From Arenivirga flava (GTDB lineage: Bacteria; Actinomycetota; Actinomycetes; Actinomycetales; Microbacteriaceae), in contig NZ_BSUL01000001.1 in NCBI RefSeq assembly GCF_030161575.1, positions 2,647,809 through 2,711,808 of the forward strand: DNA of 64,000 nt. Reading direction: 5' to 3'. The notes beneath the pieces are model-generated. The model worked only from the letters and a program-made list of their open reading frames with translations, was not told the origin of the DNA and did not search any database. The translations under genes were made by a program, and so were the position numbers. This document shows positions 36,421 through 46,229 of the stretch, in pieces; position 1 is the first letter of the stretch; each line of letters opens with the position of its first letter.

Positions 36421-36984
36421 TCAGAGGGCGGTGAGCCGCCCGTCGACGCGGCGCGGCTTGCGCGGCTTGTCCATCCGGTCCGGGTCCGGGCGGCCGCCGA
36501 CGTAGAGCCAGCCCAGCAGGTCCTCGTGGTCGCCGAGGCGGTGGAAGCGGCGCACCGCATCCGTCCTCGTGGCGAGACCGGTGCGCCAGAACGCATTCCA
36601 GCCCTCGGCGTCGAGCAGCAGGCCGAGGTTGTGGGCGACGCCCGCGGCGGTGGCCTCCTGCTCCCAGGCCGGCACCTTCGGGCTGGGCCGCCGGCTCACG
36701 ACGAGCGCCAGCAGCAGCGGCGCCCGCAACGGCTTCCGCGCCGTCGACGATGCCTTGTCGCCGACGAGGCCCAGGCCCTCGGCGAGCGCGGCGCCCAGGC
36801 CGCTGCGGGCCTCGCCGCGCAGCTCGACGACGCGCCAGGGCTCGTACTCCGAGTGATCGGCCACGTTCGCCGCGGCGGCGAGCAGCCGCAGCAGCTCGTC
36901 GCGCCCCGGGGCGTCGTCGGTGGTCTTCGATCGGGCCCTGCGGGCGGCGAGCGCAGCGACGAGGTCGGTGCGCTCGGCGCTCAC
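36421..36984 (-). CDS. Nitroreductase-family FMN oxidoreductase
   Basis: This 187-residue protein has the nitroreductase fold. RRARSKTTDDAPGRDELLRLL near residue 15 binds the FMN phosphate, and AANVADHSEYEPWRVVELRG is the A.NA....PWRF-like signature. AHNLGLLLDAEGWNAFWRTG and WLYVGGRPDPDRMDKPRKPR follow. The enzyme would reduce nitro compounds or quinones with NAD(P)H; the natural substrate is unknown. The GTG start overlaps the msrB stop by 4 nt, so the two redox genes are coupled. Confidence 0.78.
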   Translation of the reverse strand: MSAERTDLVAALAARRARSKTTDDAPGRDELLRLLAAAANVADHSEYEPWRVVELRGEARSGLGAALAEGLGLVGDKASSTARKPLRAPLLLALVVSRRPSPKVPAWEQEATAAGVAHNLGLLLDAEGWNAFWRTGLATRTDAVRRFHRLGDHEDLLGWLYVGGRPDPDRMDKPRKPRRVDGRLTAL

Positions 36985-37382
36985 TCTGCGGCCTTGAACG
37001 AGAGCGCGACCGAGTTCATGCAGTAGCGGTCGCCGGTCGGCGTGCCGAAGCCGTCGGGGAAGACGTGGCCGAGGTGCGAGCCGCAGGCCGCGCAGCGGAC
37101 CTCGGTGCGCTGCATGCCCAGGCTGTCGTCCTCGAGCAGCTGCACCGCCTCCGGGCGCACGGACTCGTAGAAGCTCGGCCAGCCGCAGCCCGAGTCGAAC
37201 TTGGTGCCGCTCTGGAAGAGCTCGTTGCCGCAGGCCGCGCACGCGTAGAGGCCGGCGCGGTGCTCGTCGAGCAGCTCGCCCGTCCACGGACGCTCGGTGG
37301 CCGCCTGGCGCAGCACGGCGAACTCCTCGGCGCCGAGCTGCTCGCGCCACTCGTCGTCGCTCTTGCGGATCTCGTACTCCAT
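36981..37382 (-). CDS. msrB: Peptide-methionine (R)-S-oxide reductase
   Basis: The 133-residue enzyme repairs oxidised methionine in proteins. Zinc ligands are C48/C51 (CAACG) and C97/C100 (CAACG), the recycling Cys is C66 in DSGCGWPSFY, and the catalytic Cys is C121 in GDRYCMNSVAL. I start it at the ATG at 37382, with GGGAGG just upstream; another ATG at 37400 would remove that site. It overlaps the nitroreductase gene by 4 nt. Confidence 0.94.
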   Translation of the reverse strand: MEYEIRKSDDEWREQLGAEEFAVLRQAATERPWTGELLDEHRAGLYACAACGNELFQSGTKFDSGCGWPSFYESVRPEAVQLLEDDSLGMQRTEVRCAACGSHLGHVFPDGFGTPTGDRYCMNSVALSFKAAE

Positions 37383-37505
37383 GGAGGCCTCCCGGCTCAT
37401 CGGTGGTGGTCTCCCCAGTCAACACCGTCGCGGCCGCAGGCATTCCGTGCGTCGGATCGGCGCGGCCTGCACGCCGGGAGGGCGGGCGGGGCGCACACTG
37501 GGCGC

Positions 37506-37772
37506 ATGCCCGAGAACGTCCCGCTCGCCGAGGAGGACCGCCGCCTGCTCGACTTCGAGGCGGAGTGGCCGCGGCACTCCGGGGCCAAGGAGCGCGAGAT
37601 GCGCCAGCGCTTCGGGGTGGGGCCGGCGCGGTACTATCAGGCGCTCGACACGGTCATCGACTCCCCGGCCGCCCTCGCCGCGGAGCCGCTGCTGGTGCAT
37701 CGCCTGCTGCGCTTGCGGCAGCAGCGCTCGCGCAGCCGTGCCGCGCGCATCCTCGGCCGCGTCGAGGACTGA
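37506..37772 (+). CDS. DUF3263 small helical protein
   Basis: The 88-residue protein contains LLDFEAEWPRHSGAKEREMR, then RFGVGPARYYQALDTVID and LLRLRQQRSRSRAARILGRV. This is the DUF3263 pattern of an N-terminal helix-turn-helix-like core with a basic tail. It may bind DNA, but no function is established. CACACT lies 6 nt before the ATG, again a leaderless-type promoter. The LytR_C gene follows after 22 nt; the pair is conserved in actinobacteria. Confidence 0.72.
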   Translation: MPENVPLAEEDRRLLDFEAEWPRHSGAKEREMRQRFGVGPARYYQALDTVIDSPAALAAEPLLVHRLLRLRQQRSRSRAARILGRVED

Positions 37773-37794
37773 GACCGAACCGCACCCGAGGACC

Positions 37795-38340
37795 ATGACC
37801 GCTTTCGAGAAGGACCGCTTCGACGCGATCCCCGACGCCTACCCGCGCGTCGGCGTGCACCGCGCCCGGCCGAGCCGTCTGCGCACGGCGGCGCCGGTGC
37901 TCTGGTCCCTGGTCGCGACCGTCGCGCTCGTCGCCGTCGGGATCACCGGCGTGGAGACGTTCTCCGCGCGCTTCTCGGGCGCCGGCTCGACGGACGCTGC
38001 GCCGGCCGCGCCCGCCGAGCAGCAGCCGGTCGCCGAGGTGCCCGCGCAGGCGGTGTTCTCGGCGGACGAGAGCATCACCGTGCTGAACGGCTCGACGACC
38101 GACGGCCTGGCGACGACCGTCTCCGAGCGGCTGCAGGAGGGCGGATGGACGGTCGGCACCGCCGCCAGCGCGGTGCAGGACGACGTCGCCACCACCACCG
38201 TCTACTACGCGGATCCGCTGGACGAGGGCGCTGCCCGCGGCGTAGCCCGCGCGCTCGGCGTCGACGGCAGCGTCGAGCGCTCGGAGGCCTTCCCCGGCTC
38301 GTCGCTGACGGTCGTGATCGGCAACGACTTCCGCGTGTGA
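37795..38340 (+). CDS. LytR C-terminal-domain membrane protein
   Basis: The 181-residue protein has a 32-residue cytoplasmic start, one membrane helix (about 33-55, LWSLVATVALVAVGITGVET), and an Ala/Pro linker. An extracellular LytR_C domain follows from ESITVLNGSTTDGLATTVSE to the end, with SSLTVVIGNDFRV as the last strand. Such stand-alone LytR_C proteins (like mycobacterial VirR) lack the catalytic LCP domain and help control cell-envelope assembly or vesicle release. GAGGA precedes the ATG. It is coupled with the DUF3263 gene and followed by a terminator. Confidence 0.82.
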   Translation: MTAFEKDRFDAIPDAYPRVGVHRARPSRLRTAAPVLWSLVATVALVAVGITGVETFSARFSGAGSTDAAPAAPAEQQPVAEVPAQAVFSADESITVLNGSTTDGLATTVSERLQEGGWTVGTAASAVQDDVATTTVYYADPLDEGAARGVARALGVDGSVERSEAFPGSSLTVVIGNDFRV

Positions 38341-38346
38341 GCGGAG

Positions 38347-38363
38347 GCCCCGTGTTACGGGGC
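38347..38363 (+). terminator. Terminator after the LytR_C gene
   Basis: GCCCCGT-GTT-ACGGGGC is a perfect 7-bp hairpin followed by TGTTTCC, the only terminator here with a partial T tract. Confidence 0.75.
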
Positions 38364-38505
38364 TGTTTCCGACGTGTTGAGATGTCGCGAAGCCTCGCCG
38401 CTGCGCCCCTCCGGAGCCGTTCCCGCCGGCCCGGCTCGGCTACTGTCGGCCCAGGTCGCGGCGACAGCATCAGCCGCGCCGAGGCGACATCGTGAGGAGC
38501 AGGGC

Positions 38506-38709
38506 ATGGCGACGGGCACCGTGAAGTGGTTCAACGCTGAGAAGGGGTTCGGCTTCATCACGGTCGCCGACGGCGGGCAGGATGTGTTCGTCCACTACTC
38601 GGCGATCGACATGAGCGGCTACAAGGTGCTCGAGGAGGGCCAGCAGGTCGTCTTCGAGGTCGGCAGCGGCACCAAGGGCCCGCAGGCCGAGGCCGTCCGG
38701 CCCGCCTGA
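38506..38709 (+). CDS. cspA: Cold-shock protein CspA
   Basis: The 67-residue protein is a complete cold-shock domain: [20 protein letters not shown] has RNP1 (KGFGFI), and DVFVHYSAI has RNP2. It binds single-stranded RNA and DNA and helps translation in the cold. AGGAGCAGGG precedes the ATG. A possible -10 TACTGT lies about 60 nt upstream, leaving a structured leader typical of cold-shock genes. Confidence 0.93.
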   Translation: MATGTVKWFNAEKGFGFITVADGGQDVFVHYSAIDMSGYKVLEEGQQVVFEVGSGTKGPQAEAVRPA

Positions 38710-38766
38710 TCGCCACGGCATCCGACACGCACGGCCCGGACGCCGTCCGCCGCGCGGCGGCCCCGC

Positions 38767-38772
38767 TAGTGT
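38767..38772 (+). promoter_or_regulatory. Leaderless-type -10 (TAGTGT) for the DUF3048 gene
   Basis: TAGTGT lies 7 nt before the GTG at 38780 with no ribosome-binding site between. Confidence 0.4.
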
Positions 38773-38779
38773 TCCCGGC

Positions 38780-39799
38780 GTGACGACCACGGCGAGACGG
38801 CGACCGACCACCGCGATCCTGACCGCGGTCCTCGCGCTCGGCCTCGTCGCGGCCTGCTCCGAGCAGCCGGAGCAGCCGGTGCCGACCGCGACTCCGGCCC
38901 CGGAGCCGCCCGCCCCCGTGCTCGCCCCGCTGCGCGGCACCGTCGTCGACGGCGAGCTCGGCCACCCGGCCCTGGCCGCCAAGATCGACAACCACGCGGC
39001 GGCCCGTCCGCAGATCGGGCTCGAGCGCGCCGACCTGGTGTTCGAGGAGCTGGTCGAGGGCGGCCTCACGCGCTACGTCGCCGTCTGGCACTCCGACGTG
39101 CCGGAGGAGGTCGGCCCGGTCCGCTCCATCCGCCCCATGGACCCCGACATCGTCTCGCCGTTCGAGGGGCTCATCGCCTACTCCGGCGGCCAGCCGCAGT
39201 TCGTGCGGATGATGGAGGAGGCCCCGGTGGTCAACGTCGTCCACGGCGCCCCGGGCACGGAGGGCCTGTTCTCGCGCACGGCCGACAAGGCGGCCCCGCA
39301 CAACGTGATCCTGCGCGCGTCCGATCTGGTGGGTCGGCACGCGGACCTGGCCGCGCCGGCGATGCAGTTCTCCTACGCGGCGGACGGCGCTCCGGCCACG
39401 GCCTCCGAGGGCGGCGATCCCACGGGTCGGCTCGACCTGGTCTTCTCGCACGCGAGCGGTCCGTCGTGGTCGTGGGACCCGGCGGCCTCCGTCTTCCTGC
39501 GCGCGCAGGGCGGCGAGGTCGACACGGACGCCGCCGGAGCGCAGCTCGCCGCGGTCAACGTCGTCACCCTGCGCGTGCCGGTCACGGCGGGCGAGGTGCC
39601 GAAGACCGAGCTCATCGGCGAGGGCGAGGCGCTCGTGTCGACCGGCGGCGGCACCGTCTCCGCGACCTGGGTGAAGCGCTCGCCGACCGATCGCATCCGC
39701 CTGGTCGACGCCCTCGGGGTCGACGTGCGGCTCGCCGCCGGCAACACCTGGATCGAGCTCGTGCCGACCACCGGCAGCGCGGCCGTCGTCGCTCCGTGA
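38780..39799 (+). CDS. DUF3048 (YerB-like) lipoprotein
   Basis: The 339-residue lipoprotein has lipobox LVAAC and mature N-terminus CSEQPEQPVPTATPAPEPP, a Pro-rich tether. The DUF3048 domain shows in HPALAAKIDNHAAARPQIGL, ADLVFEELVEGGLTRYVAVW and VGPVRSIRPMDPDIVSPF. The C-terminal lobe has KRSPTDRIRLVDALG and NTWIELVPTTG. It is anchored outside the cytoplasmic membrane. The biochemical role of DUF3048 is not known. Confidence 0.82.
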   Translation: MTTTARRRPTTAILTAVLALGLVAACSEQPEQPVPTATPAPEPPAPVLAPLRGTVVDGELGHPALAAKIDNHAAARPQIGLERADLVFEELVEGGLTRYVAVWHSDVPEEVGPVRSIRPMDPDIVSPFEGLIAYSGGQPQFVRMMEEAPVVNVVHGAPGTEGLFSRTADKAAPHNVILRASDLVGRHADLAAPAMQFSYAADGAPATASEGGDPTGRLDLVFSHASGPSWSWDPAASVFLRAQGGEVDTDAAGAQLAAVNVVTLRVPVTAGEVPKTELIGEGEALVSTGGGTVSATWVKRSPTDRIRLVDALGVDVRLAAGNTWIELVPTTGSAAVVAP

Positions 39800-41542
<1,743 letters not shown>

Positions 41543-41563
41543 GTCCCACGCCACCAAGCAGCA

Positions 41564-41598
41564 CGGAAGGGCCGTCCCCGCGAGGGGCGGCCCTTCCG
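41564..41598 (+). terminator. Terminator after groEL
   Basis: CGGAAGGGCCG and CGGCCCTTCCG pair perfectly, with the stem extended by CCCC/GGGG inside. It begins 22 nt past the groEL stop. Confidence 0.85.
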
Positions 41599-41643
41599 CC
41601 GTTCCCGGGCGGGGTGCCTACTCCCCGGCCCGGAGCTCCCGGA

Positions 41644-41937
41644 TCAGCGCGCCGCGAAGAGGCGGGCGTTCTGCTGCTCCACCTCCTGGTACTGCTGCCC
41701 GGCGTGCTGCAGCGCGCGGCTGAGCTGGGCGAGGTTCTCCTCGACCCGCTGCTGAGTGGCCTTCCAATCGGCCACGAGCGCGCCGAAGGCGCTCGAGGCC
41801 TGACCGGTCCACGAGCCCTGCAGCCCGGTCAGCTGCGCGTGCAGCGCGGCGACCTCCGCCTGCACCCGCCCGATCGTGCCCTGTGCCGCGCTGGTGGCGG
41901 CGAAGACCGCCTCGCTGTCGACCTGGAACCGCGACAT
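41644..41937 (-). CDS. WXG100-family protein (orphan)
   Basis: The 97-residue helical hairpin protein has the turn motif GSWTGQASSAFGAL (WxG) near residue 43. Amphipathic helices lie on both sides (TSAAQGTIGRVQAEVAALHA before, ATQQRVEENLAQLSRALQHA after). WXG100 proteins are usually secreted by the type VII system as dimers. No EccC ATPase or partner WXG100 gene is near, so it must use a secretion system encoded elsewhere or act inside the cell. It lies convergent with groEL and downstream of the sensor kinase gene on the same strand. Confidence 0.8.
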   Translation of the reverse strand: MSRFQVDSEAVFAATSAAQGTIGRVQAEVAALHAQLTGLQGSWTGQASSAFGALVADWKATQQRVEENLAQLSRALQHAGQQYQEVEQQNARLFAAR

Positions 41938-41985
41938 GTCATCTCCCGTCGTCCTGCGCCGGGTCGTCCGGCGACGGGAGTCACG

Positions 41986-43698
41986 CTACGGACGGCGCTC
42001 GCCCGCTTCCGGGCCGTCGGAGGCCTCGGTGGAGTCCGCTGCCGGGGCCTCCTTCGGGAGGAGGGGAAGGAGCAACCGGAAGGTCGCACCACCGCCGGGG
42101 GTCTCGAGCACCTCGACGCTGCCCCTGTGCTTCGCCACGAGCGCCTCGACGATCGACAGCCCCAGCCCGGTGCCGCCCGTCTCGCGGGCGCGTGACGTGT
42201 CGGCCCGCCAGAAGCGCTGGAAGATCTTCTCGCGCACCTGTTCGGGGATGCCCTCGCCGTGGTCGACGATGTCGAGGATCGCCACATGCCGGGTCGGGTC
42301 GGTGCCGATGGCGATCTCGATCGGGCTGCCCTCCGGCGTGTACCGGTTGGCGTTGCCGATCAGATTCGTGAGCACCTGCCGGATCTTGTTCTCCTCCGCC
42401 AGCACGACCGCCGGTGGCGGCGGCGGGGCGAGGTGCAGGGTGGGCAGCACGATGTCGTCGGTCGCGACCGGCCCGCGCCGTCCTCGCCGCGCGGCCCGCA
42501 GACGGGCGAACGTGGCACCCGCGAACGCGATCGGCCCGGTGACGTTCGGGTCGCGCGGCTTGCCGTCCGGGTCGGCGCCACCGGCCGACTCGGGAACGGG
42601 CATGCGCAGCGGCGCCGTCGCGGACGGGTCGAGCTCGACGACCTGCACGACGCGTCCGGGAGCGGCCGCCATCGTGTCCCGCGCAGCGTCCTGGGCCAGC
42701 GGCACCAGGTCGACGGGGGTCAGCTGCAGGGGCTTGTCCTCATCGATGCGGGCCAGCTCGAGCAGGTCCTCGACCAGCTCGCCCATCCGCTTGGCCTCGG
42801 ATTCGATGCGGCCCATCGCCTCGGAGACCGCCTCGGGGGTCTGCAGCGCCCCCATCCGGTACAGCTCGGCGTAGCCGCGCAGCGAGACGAGCGGCGTGCG
42901 CAGCTCGTGCGAGGCGTCGCCGATGAAGCGGCGCATCTGCACGATGGTGCGATCGCGGTCGCCGAACGCGCGGTCGATGCGGCTGAGCATGATGTTGAGC
43001 GAGCGGTTGAGCCGCCCGACCTCGGTGTTCGGGGTCGCCCCGGCGAGGCGCTGACCGAAGTCGCCGCGCGCGATCTCCGCGGCGGTGCGCTCGACCGCGC
43101 GCAGCGGTTCGAAGGTCGTGGTCACGAGCAACCGGGTGAGGGCTCCGCCGAGGAGCACGACGGAGATCGAGAAGCCGAAGAAGATCGCGGCGAACTGCGC
43201 GATGGTGCTGTTGGTGTCGGCGAGGTTGACGCCGATGACCAGCGTGAGCACATCGGAGGTGCCGGGCACCTGGCGCGAGAGGGTCGTGACGCGCCACTGC
43301 GCGTTCAGCGTCTCGTTGCTGAGCGTGCGGGGCGCGCTGAGCTCGCCGTCCGGGGCGAGTCGCAGTTCGTCGAACGTGGGCCGCAGCCGCACCTCGTCGG
43401 GCTCATCCGTGAGGTTGTCCTGCACCAGCTGGCCCTGCGGGTCCAGCAGCGCCACGTAGTACGTCAACGGGTCCGACGGCTGGCGGTCGAAGAACTCCGG
43501 GTCCGAGATGTACGACGGCAGATCCTCGGCGTACGCGGCGATCTTCCGATCCGCCTCGTCGAGCAGGTAGCCGCGCAGCACCGTCATGGTGCCGACGCCG
43601 GCGACGATGAGGCCGAGCGTCACGAGCAGTACGGTCACGCCCGTGACCTTGGTGCGCAGGGAGATGCCCGACCACCAGCGGGAGAGTCCGTCGATCAC
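41986..43698 (-). CDS. Sensor histidine kinase with Pro/Arg-rich insert (TrcS/TcrY-like)
   Basis: The 570-residue kinase has two membrane helices (about 19-42 and 168-190) around a 125-residue extracellular sensor, then a HAMP domain (about 190-243). The phosphoacceptor box is FIGDASHELRTPLVSLRG (His264). The ATPase domain has VLTNLIGNANRYTPEG, DHGEGIPEQVREKIFQRF and GGTGLGLSIVEAL. Between the H and N boxes is an unusual insert of about 70 residues (357-428) rich in Pro, Arg and Ala. The start is a GTG with a -10 seven bases upstream. Its partner regulator lies just upstream on the same strand but behind a terminator. Signal unknown. Confidence 0.86.
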   Translation of the reverse strand: MIDGLSRWWSGISLRTKVTGVTVLLVTLGLIVAGVGTMTVLRGYLLDEADRKIAAYAEDLPSYISDPEFFDRQPSDPLTYYVALLDPQGQLVQDNLTDEPDEVRLRPTFDELRLAPDGELSAPRTLSNETLNAQWRVTTLSRQVPGTSDVLTLVIGVNLADTNSTIAQFAAIFFGFSISVVLLGGALTRLLVTTTFEPLRAVERTAAEIARGDFGQRLAGATPNTEVGRLNRSLNIMLSRIDRAFGDRDRTIVQMRRFIGDASHELRTPLVSLRGYAELYRMGALQTPEAVSEAMGRIESEAKRMGELVEDLLELARIDEDKPLQLTPVDLVPLAQDAARDTMAAAPGRVVQVVELDPSATAPLRMPVPESAGGADPDGKPRDPNVTGPIAFAGATFARLRAARRGRRGPVATDDIVLPTLHLAPPPPPAVVLAEENKIRQVLTNLIGNANRYTPEGSPIEIAIGTDPTRHVAILDIVDHGEGIPEQVREKIFQRFWRADTSRARETGGTGLGLSIVEALVAKHRGSVEVLETPGGGATFRLLLPLLPKEAPAADSTEASDGPEAGERRP

Positions 43699-43705
43699 TC
43701 ACAAC

Positions 43706-43711
43706 AAACTA
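43706..43711 (-). promoter_or_regulatory. Leaderless-type -10 (TAGTTT) for the kinase gene
   Basis: On the minus strand TAGTTT lies 7 nt before the GTG at 43698, directly after the terminator hairpin. The kinase can therefore be transcribed apart from its regulator. Confidence 0.45.
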
Positions 43712-43741
43712 GGGCACGGCATCCGACCGGATGCCGTGCCC
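43712..43741 (-). terminator. Hairpin between response regulator and kinase genes
   Basis: GGGCACGGCATCCG and its exact complement CGGATGCCGTGCCC form a 14-bp stem with a 2-nt apex (likely a slightly larger loop in RNA). It lies 20 nt after the regulator's stop. Confidence 0.8.
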
Positions 43742-43761
43742 TCGAGGTTCGCGCCTGGCGC

Positions 43762-44451
43762 TCAGCCCTTCGCGGCCTTGAGCATGTAACCGAAGCCGCG
43801 CTTGGTCTGGATCAACGGCTCCTCGGTGTGGCTGTCGAGCTTGCGGCGCAGATACGAGATGTAGCTCTCGACGATGCCCGCGTCGCCGTTGAAGTCGTAC
43901 TCCCAGACGTGGTCGAGAATCTGCGCCTTCGACAGCACGCGGTTGGGGTTGAGCATGAGGTAGCGCAGCAGCTTGAACTCGGTGGGGGAGAGCTCGACCT
44001 GGGTGCCGCCGATGCTGACCTCGTGCGTGTCCTGGTCCATGCTCAGGTCGCCGGCGCGGATGATCGCGTCGTCCTCGTCGTGCATGGTGCGGCGCAGGAT
44101 CGCCTTGATGCGCGCCACGATCTCGTCGAGCGAGAAGGGCTTGGTGACGTAGTCGTCGCCGCCGACGGTGAGGCCGGTGATCTTGTCCTCCGTGTCGTCC
44201 TTCGCGGTGAGGAAGAGGATGGGGGAGGTGTAGCCGGACGAGCGGAGTCGCTTGGTCACGCCGAAGCCGTTCATGTCGGGCAGCATGACGTCGAGGATGA
44301 TGAGGTCCGGCTCCTCCTCGATGACTGCGGAGATCGCCTGGGCACCGTTCGCGACCGCACGCACGGCGAAGCCGGCGAAGCGGAGGCTCGTGGTGAGCAG
44401 GTCACGGATGTTCGGCTCGTCGTCGACGATGAGGATCTTGGGCCCGTTCAT
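43762..44451 (-). CDS. OmpR-family response regulator (TrcR/TcrX-like)
   Basis: This 229-residue regulator has receiver residues DDE (10-12), phosphoacceptor D54 in LIILDVMLPDMNGFG, and the Lys in DDYVTKPFSLDEIVARI. The winged helix has ELSPTEFKLLRYLMLNPNRV, LDHVWEYDFNGDAGIVESYI and IQTKRGFGYML. It is the partner of the kinase encoded directly downstream. Regulated genes are unknown. Confidence 0.9.
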   Translation of the reverse strand: MNGPKILIVDDEPNIRDLLTTSLRFAGFAVRAVANGAQAISAVIEEEPDLIILDVMLPDMNGFGVTKRLRSSGYTSPILFLTAKDDTEDKITGLTVGGDDYVTKPFSLDEIVARIKAILRRTMHDEDDAIIRAGDLSMDQDTHEVSIGGTQVELSPTEFKLLRYLMLNPNRVLSKAQILDHVWEYDFNGDAGIVESYISYLRRKLDSHTEEPLIQTKRGFGYMLKAAKG

Positions 44452-44545
44452 GCCCCTCAGTATTTGCGGGTTCGCTGCATGAATCCTGGGAGCACTTCGA
44501 GTGCGAGCGAGGACCGCGCCGAAGATGCGCTCCGCGGATTGTCGC

Positions 44546-46186
44546 TCAGGCCGCGAGGTCGACGGAGTCGAGGATCGTGTAACTGTACCCCTGCTCGGCG
44601 AGGAAGCGCTGGCGGTTCTGCGCGAAGTCCTGATCCACGGTGTCGCGGGCCACCAGCGTGTAGAAGCTGGCCGGGATGCCGCTCCGCTTCGGTCGGAGCA
44701 GACGTCCGAGGCGCTGAGCCTCCTCCTGCCGCGAGCCGAAGGAGCCCGAGACCTGGATGGCCACCGTCGCCTCGGGCAGGTCGACCGAGAAGTTCGCGAC
44801 CTTCGACACGACGAGCACCTTGGTCCCGCCGTCGCGGAACGACTGGAACAGCTCCTCGCGCTCCGGGATCGGCGTCGCGCCGGTGAGCGTCGGTGCGCCG
44901 AGCGCTTCGCCCAGCTCCTCGAGCTGATCGATGTACTGGCCGATCACCAGGATGCTCTCGCCCTCGTGCTTCCGCAGCAGCGCCTTGACGGCGTCGATCT
45001 TGGCGGGCGCGGAGGCGGCCAGGCGGTAGCGCTCGTCGTCCCCGCTCGCGGCGTACTGCATCCGCTCGTCCGGCGGGAGGTCGACCCGCACCTCGAAGCA
45101 CGCGGCCGGCGCGATGTAGCCCTGCGCCTCGATCTGCTTCCACGGGGCGTCGAAGCGCTTGGGGCCGATGAGGCTGAACACGTCGCCCTCGCGGCCGTCC
45201 TCGCGCACGAGCGTGGCCGTGAGGCCCAGGCGGCGACGCGCCTGCAGCTCGGCGGTCAGCTTGAACACCGGGGCCGGCAGCAGGTGCACCTCGTCGTAGA
45301 CCACGAGTCCCCAGTCGAGGGCGTCGAGCAGCGAGAGGTGCGCGTACTCGCCCTTCCGCTTCGCGGTGAGGATCTGGTAGGTCGCGATGGTGACCGGCTT
45401 GACCTCCTTGAGCTGGCCGGAGTACTCGCCGATCTCGTCCTCGGTCAGCGTCGTGCGCTTGAGCAGCTCGGCGCGCCACTGCCTCGCGCTCACCGTGTTG
45501 GTGACGAGGATGAGCGTGGTCGTGCCGGTCGCGGCCATCGCCCCGGCGCCGACGATCGTCTTGCCGGCGCCGCAGGGCAGCACCACGACGCCCGAGCCGT
45601 TGGCGGAGAAGTGGTCGACCGCGTCCTGCTGGTAGGGGCGCAGCGTCCAGCCGTCCTCGGCGAGGTCGATCCCGTGCGGCGTGCCGGGGGTGAACCCGGC
45701 GTGGTCCTCGGCGGGCCAGCCGAGCTTCAGCAACTCCTGCTTGAGCTGCCCGCGCGCCCACGCCTCGATCGCGATCGTGTCGCCGCCGCGCCGTTCCGCC
45801 AGCAGCGGTGCGATGCGCTTCGAGCGCGACACCTCGCGCAGCACCGCGTCGTCCATCGAGCGCAGCACGAGGCCGCCCTCTTCGTCGCGCTCGATGACGA
45901 GGCGGCCGTAGCGGCGCACCGTCTCGGCGATGTCGACCTCGACGCTCTGCGGCACGGGGAACTTGGAGTAGCGACGCAGCACGTCGAGCATCTCCTCGGC
46001 CTCGTGGCCGGCGGCACGGGCGTTCCAGAGCCCGAGGCGGGTGATCCGATAGCTGTGCATGTGCTCCGGGGCGCGCTCGAGCTCGGCGAAGACCGCCAGC
46101 TCGTGCCGTGCCGTCTCGGCGAGCGGATGGGCGAGCTCGAGCAGGACGGTTCGGTCGCTCTGCACGATGAGGGGGCCGTCGGACAT
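44546..46186 (-). CDS. XPB/Ssl2-family DNA repair helicase
   Basis: The 546-residue superfamily-2 helicase starts MSDGPLIVQSDRTVLLEL, with a damage-recognition-like N-terminal domain. Walker A is PCGAGKT (204-210), and the Walker B box is DEVH (298-301) in VYDEVHLLPAPVFKLTAELQ. The XPB-specific RED motif is VRED (327-330), and motif VI is in QEEAQRLGRLLRPKRSG. Archaeal and bacterial XPB proteins unwind DNA in repair; mycobacterial XPB has ATP-driven 3'-5' activity. The next upstream gene encodes its usual neighbour with a helicase-associated domain. An ATG at 46186 starts the conserved part. Confidence 0.92.
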   Translation of the reverse strand: MSDGPLIVQSDRTVLLELAHPLAETARHELAVFAELERAPEHMHSYRITRLGLWNARAAGHEAEEMLDVLRRYSKFPVPQSVEVDIAETVRRYGRLVIERDEEGGLVLRSMDDAVLREVSRSKRIAPLLAERRGGDTIAIEAWARGQLKQELLKLGWPAEDHAGFTPGTPHGIDLAEDGWTLRPYQQDAVDHFSANGSGVVVLPCGAGKTIVGAGAMAATGTTTLILVTNTVSARQWRAELLKRTTLTEDEIGEYSGQLKEVKPVTIATYQILTAKRKGEYAHLSLLDALDWGLVVYDEVHLLPAPVFKLTAELQARRRLGLTATLVREDGREGDVFSLIGPKRFDAPWKQIEAQGYIAPAACFEVRVDLPPDERMQYAASGDDERYRLAASAPAKIDAVKALLRKHEGESILVIGQYIDQLEELGEALGAPTLTGATPIPEREELFQSFRDGGTKVLVVSKVANFSVDLPEATVAIQVSGSFGSRQEEAQRLGRLLRPKRSGIPASFYTLVARDTVDQDFAQNRQRFLAEQGYSYTILDSVDLAA

Positions 46187-46229
46187 AGCGTTCGAGTCTA
46201 CGCGCGGTGAGCGCCGCGACGGCCGAGGC

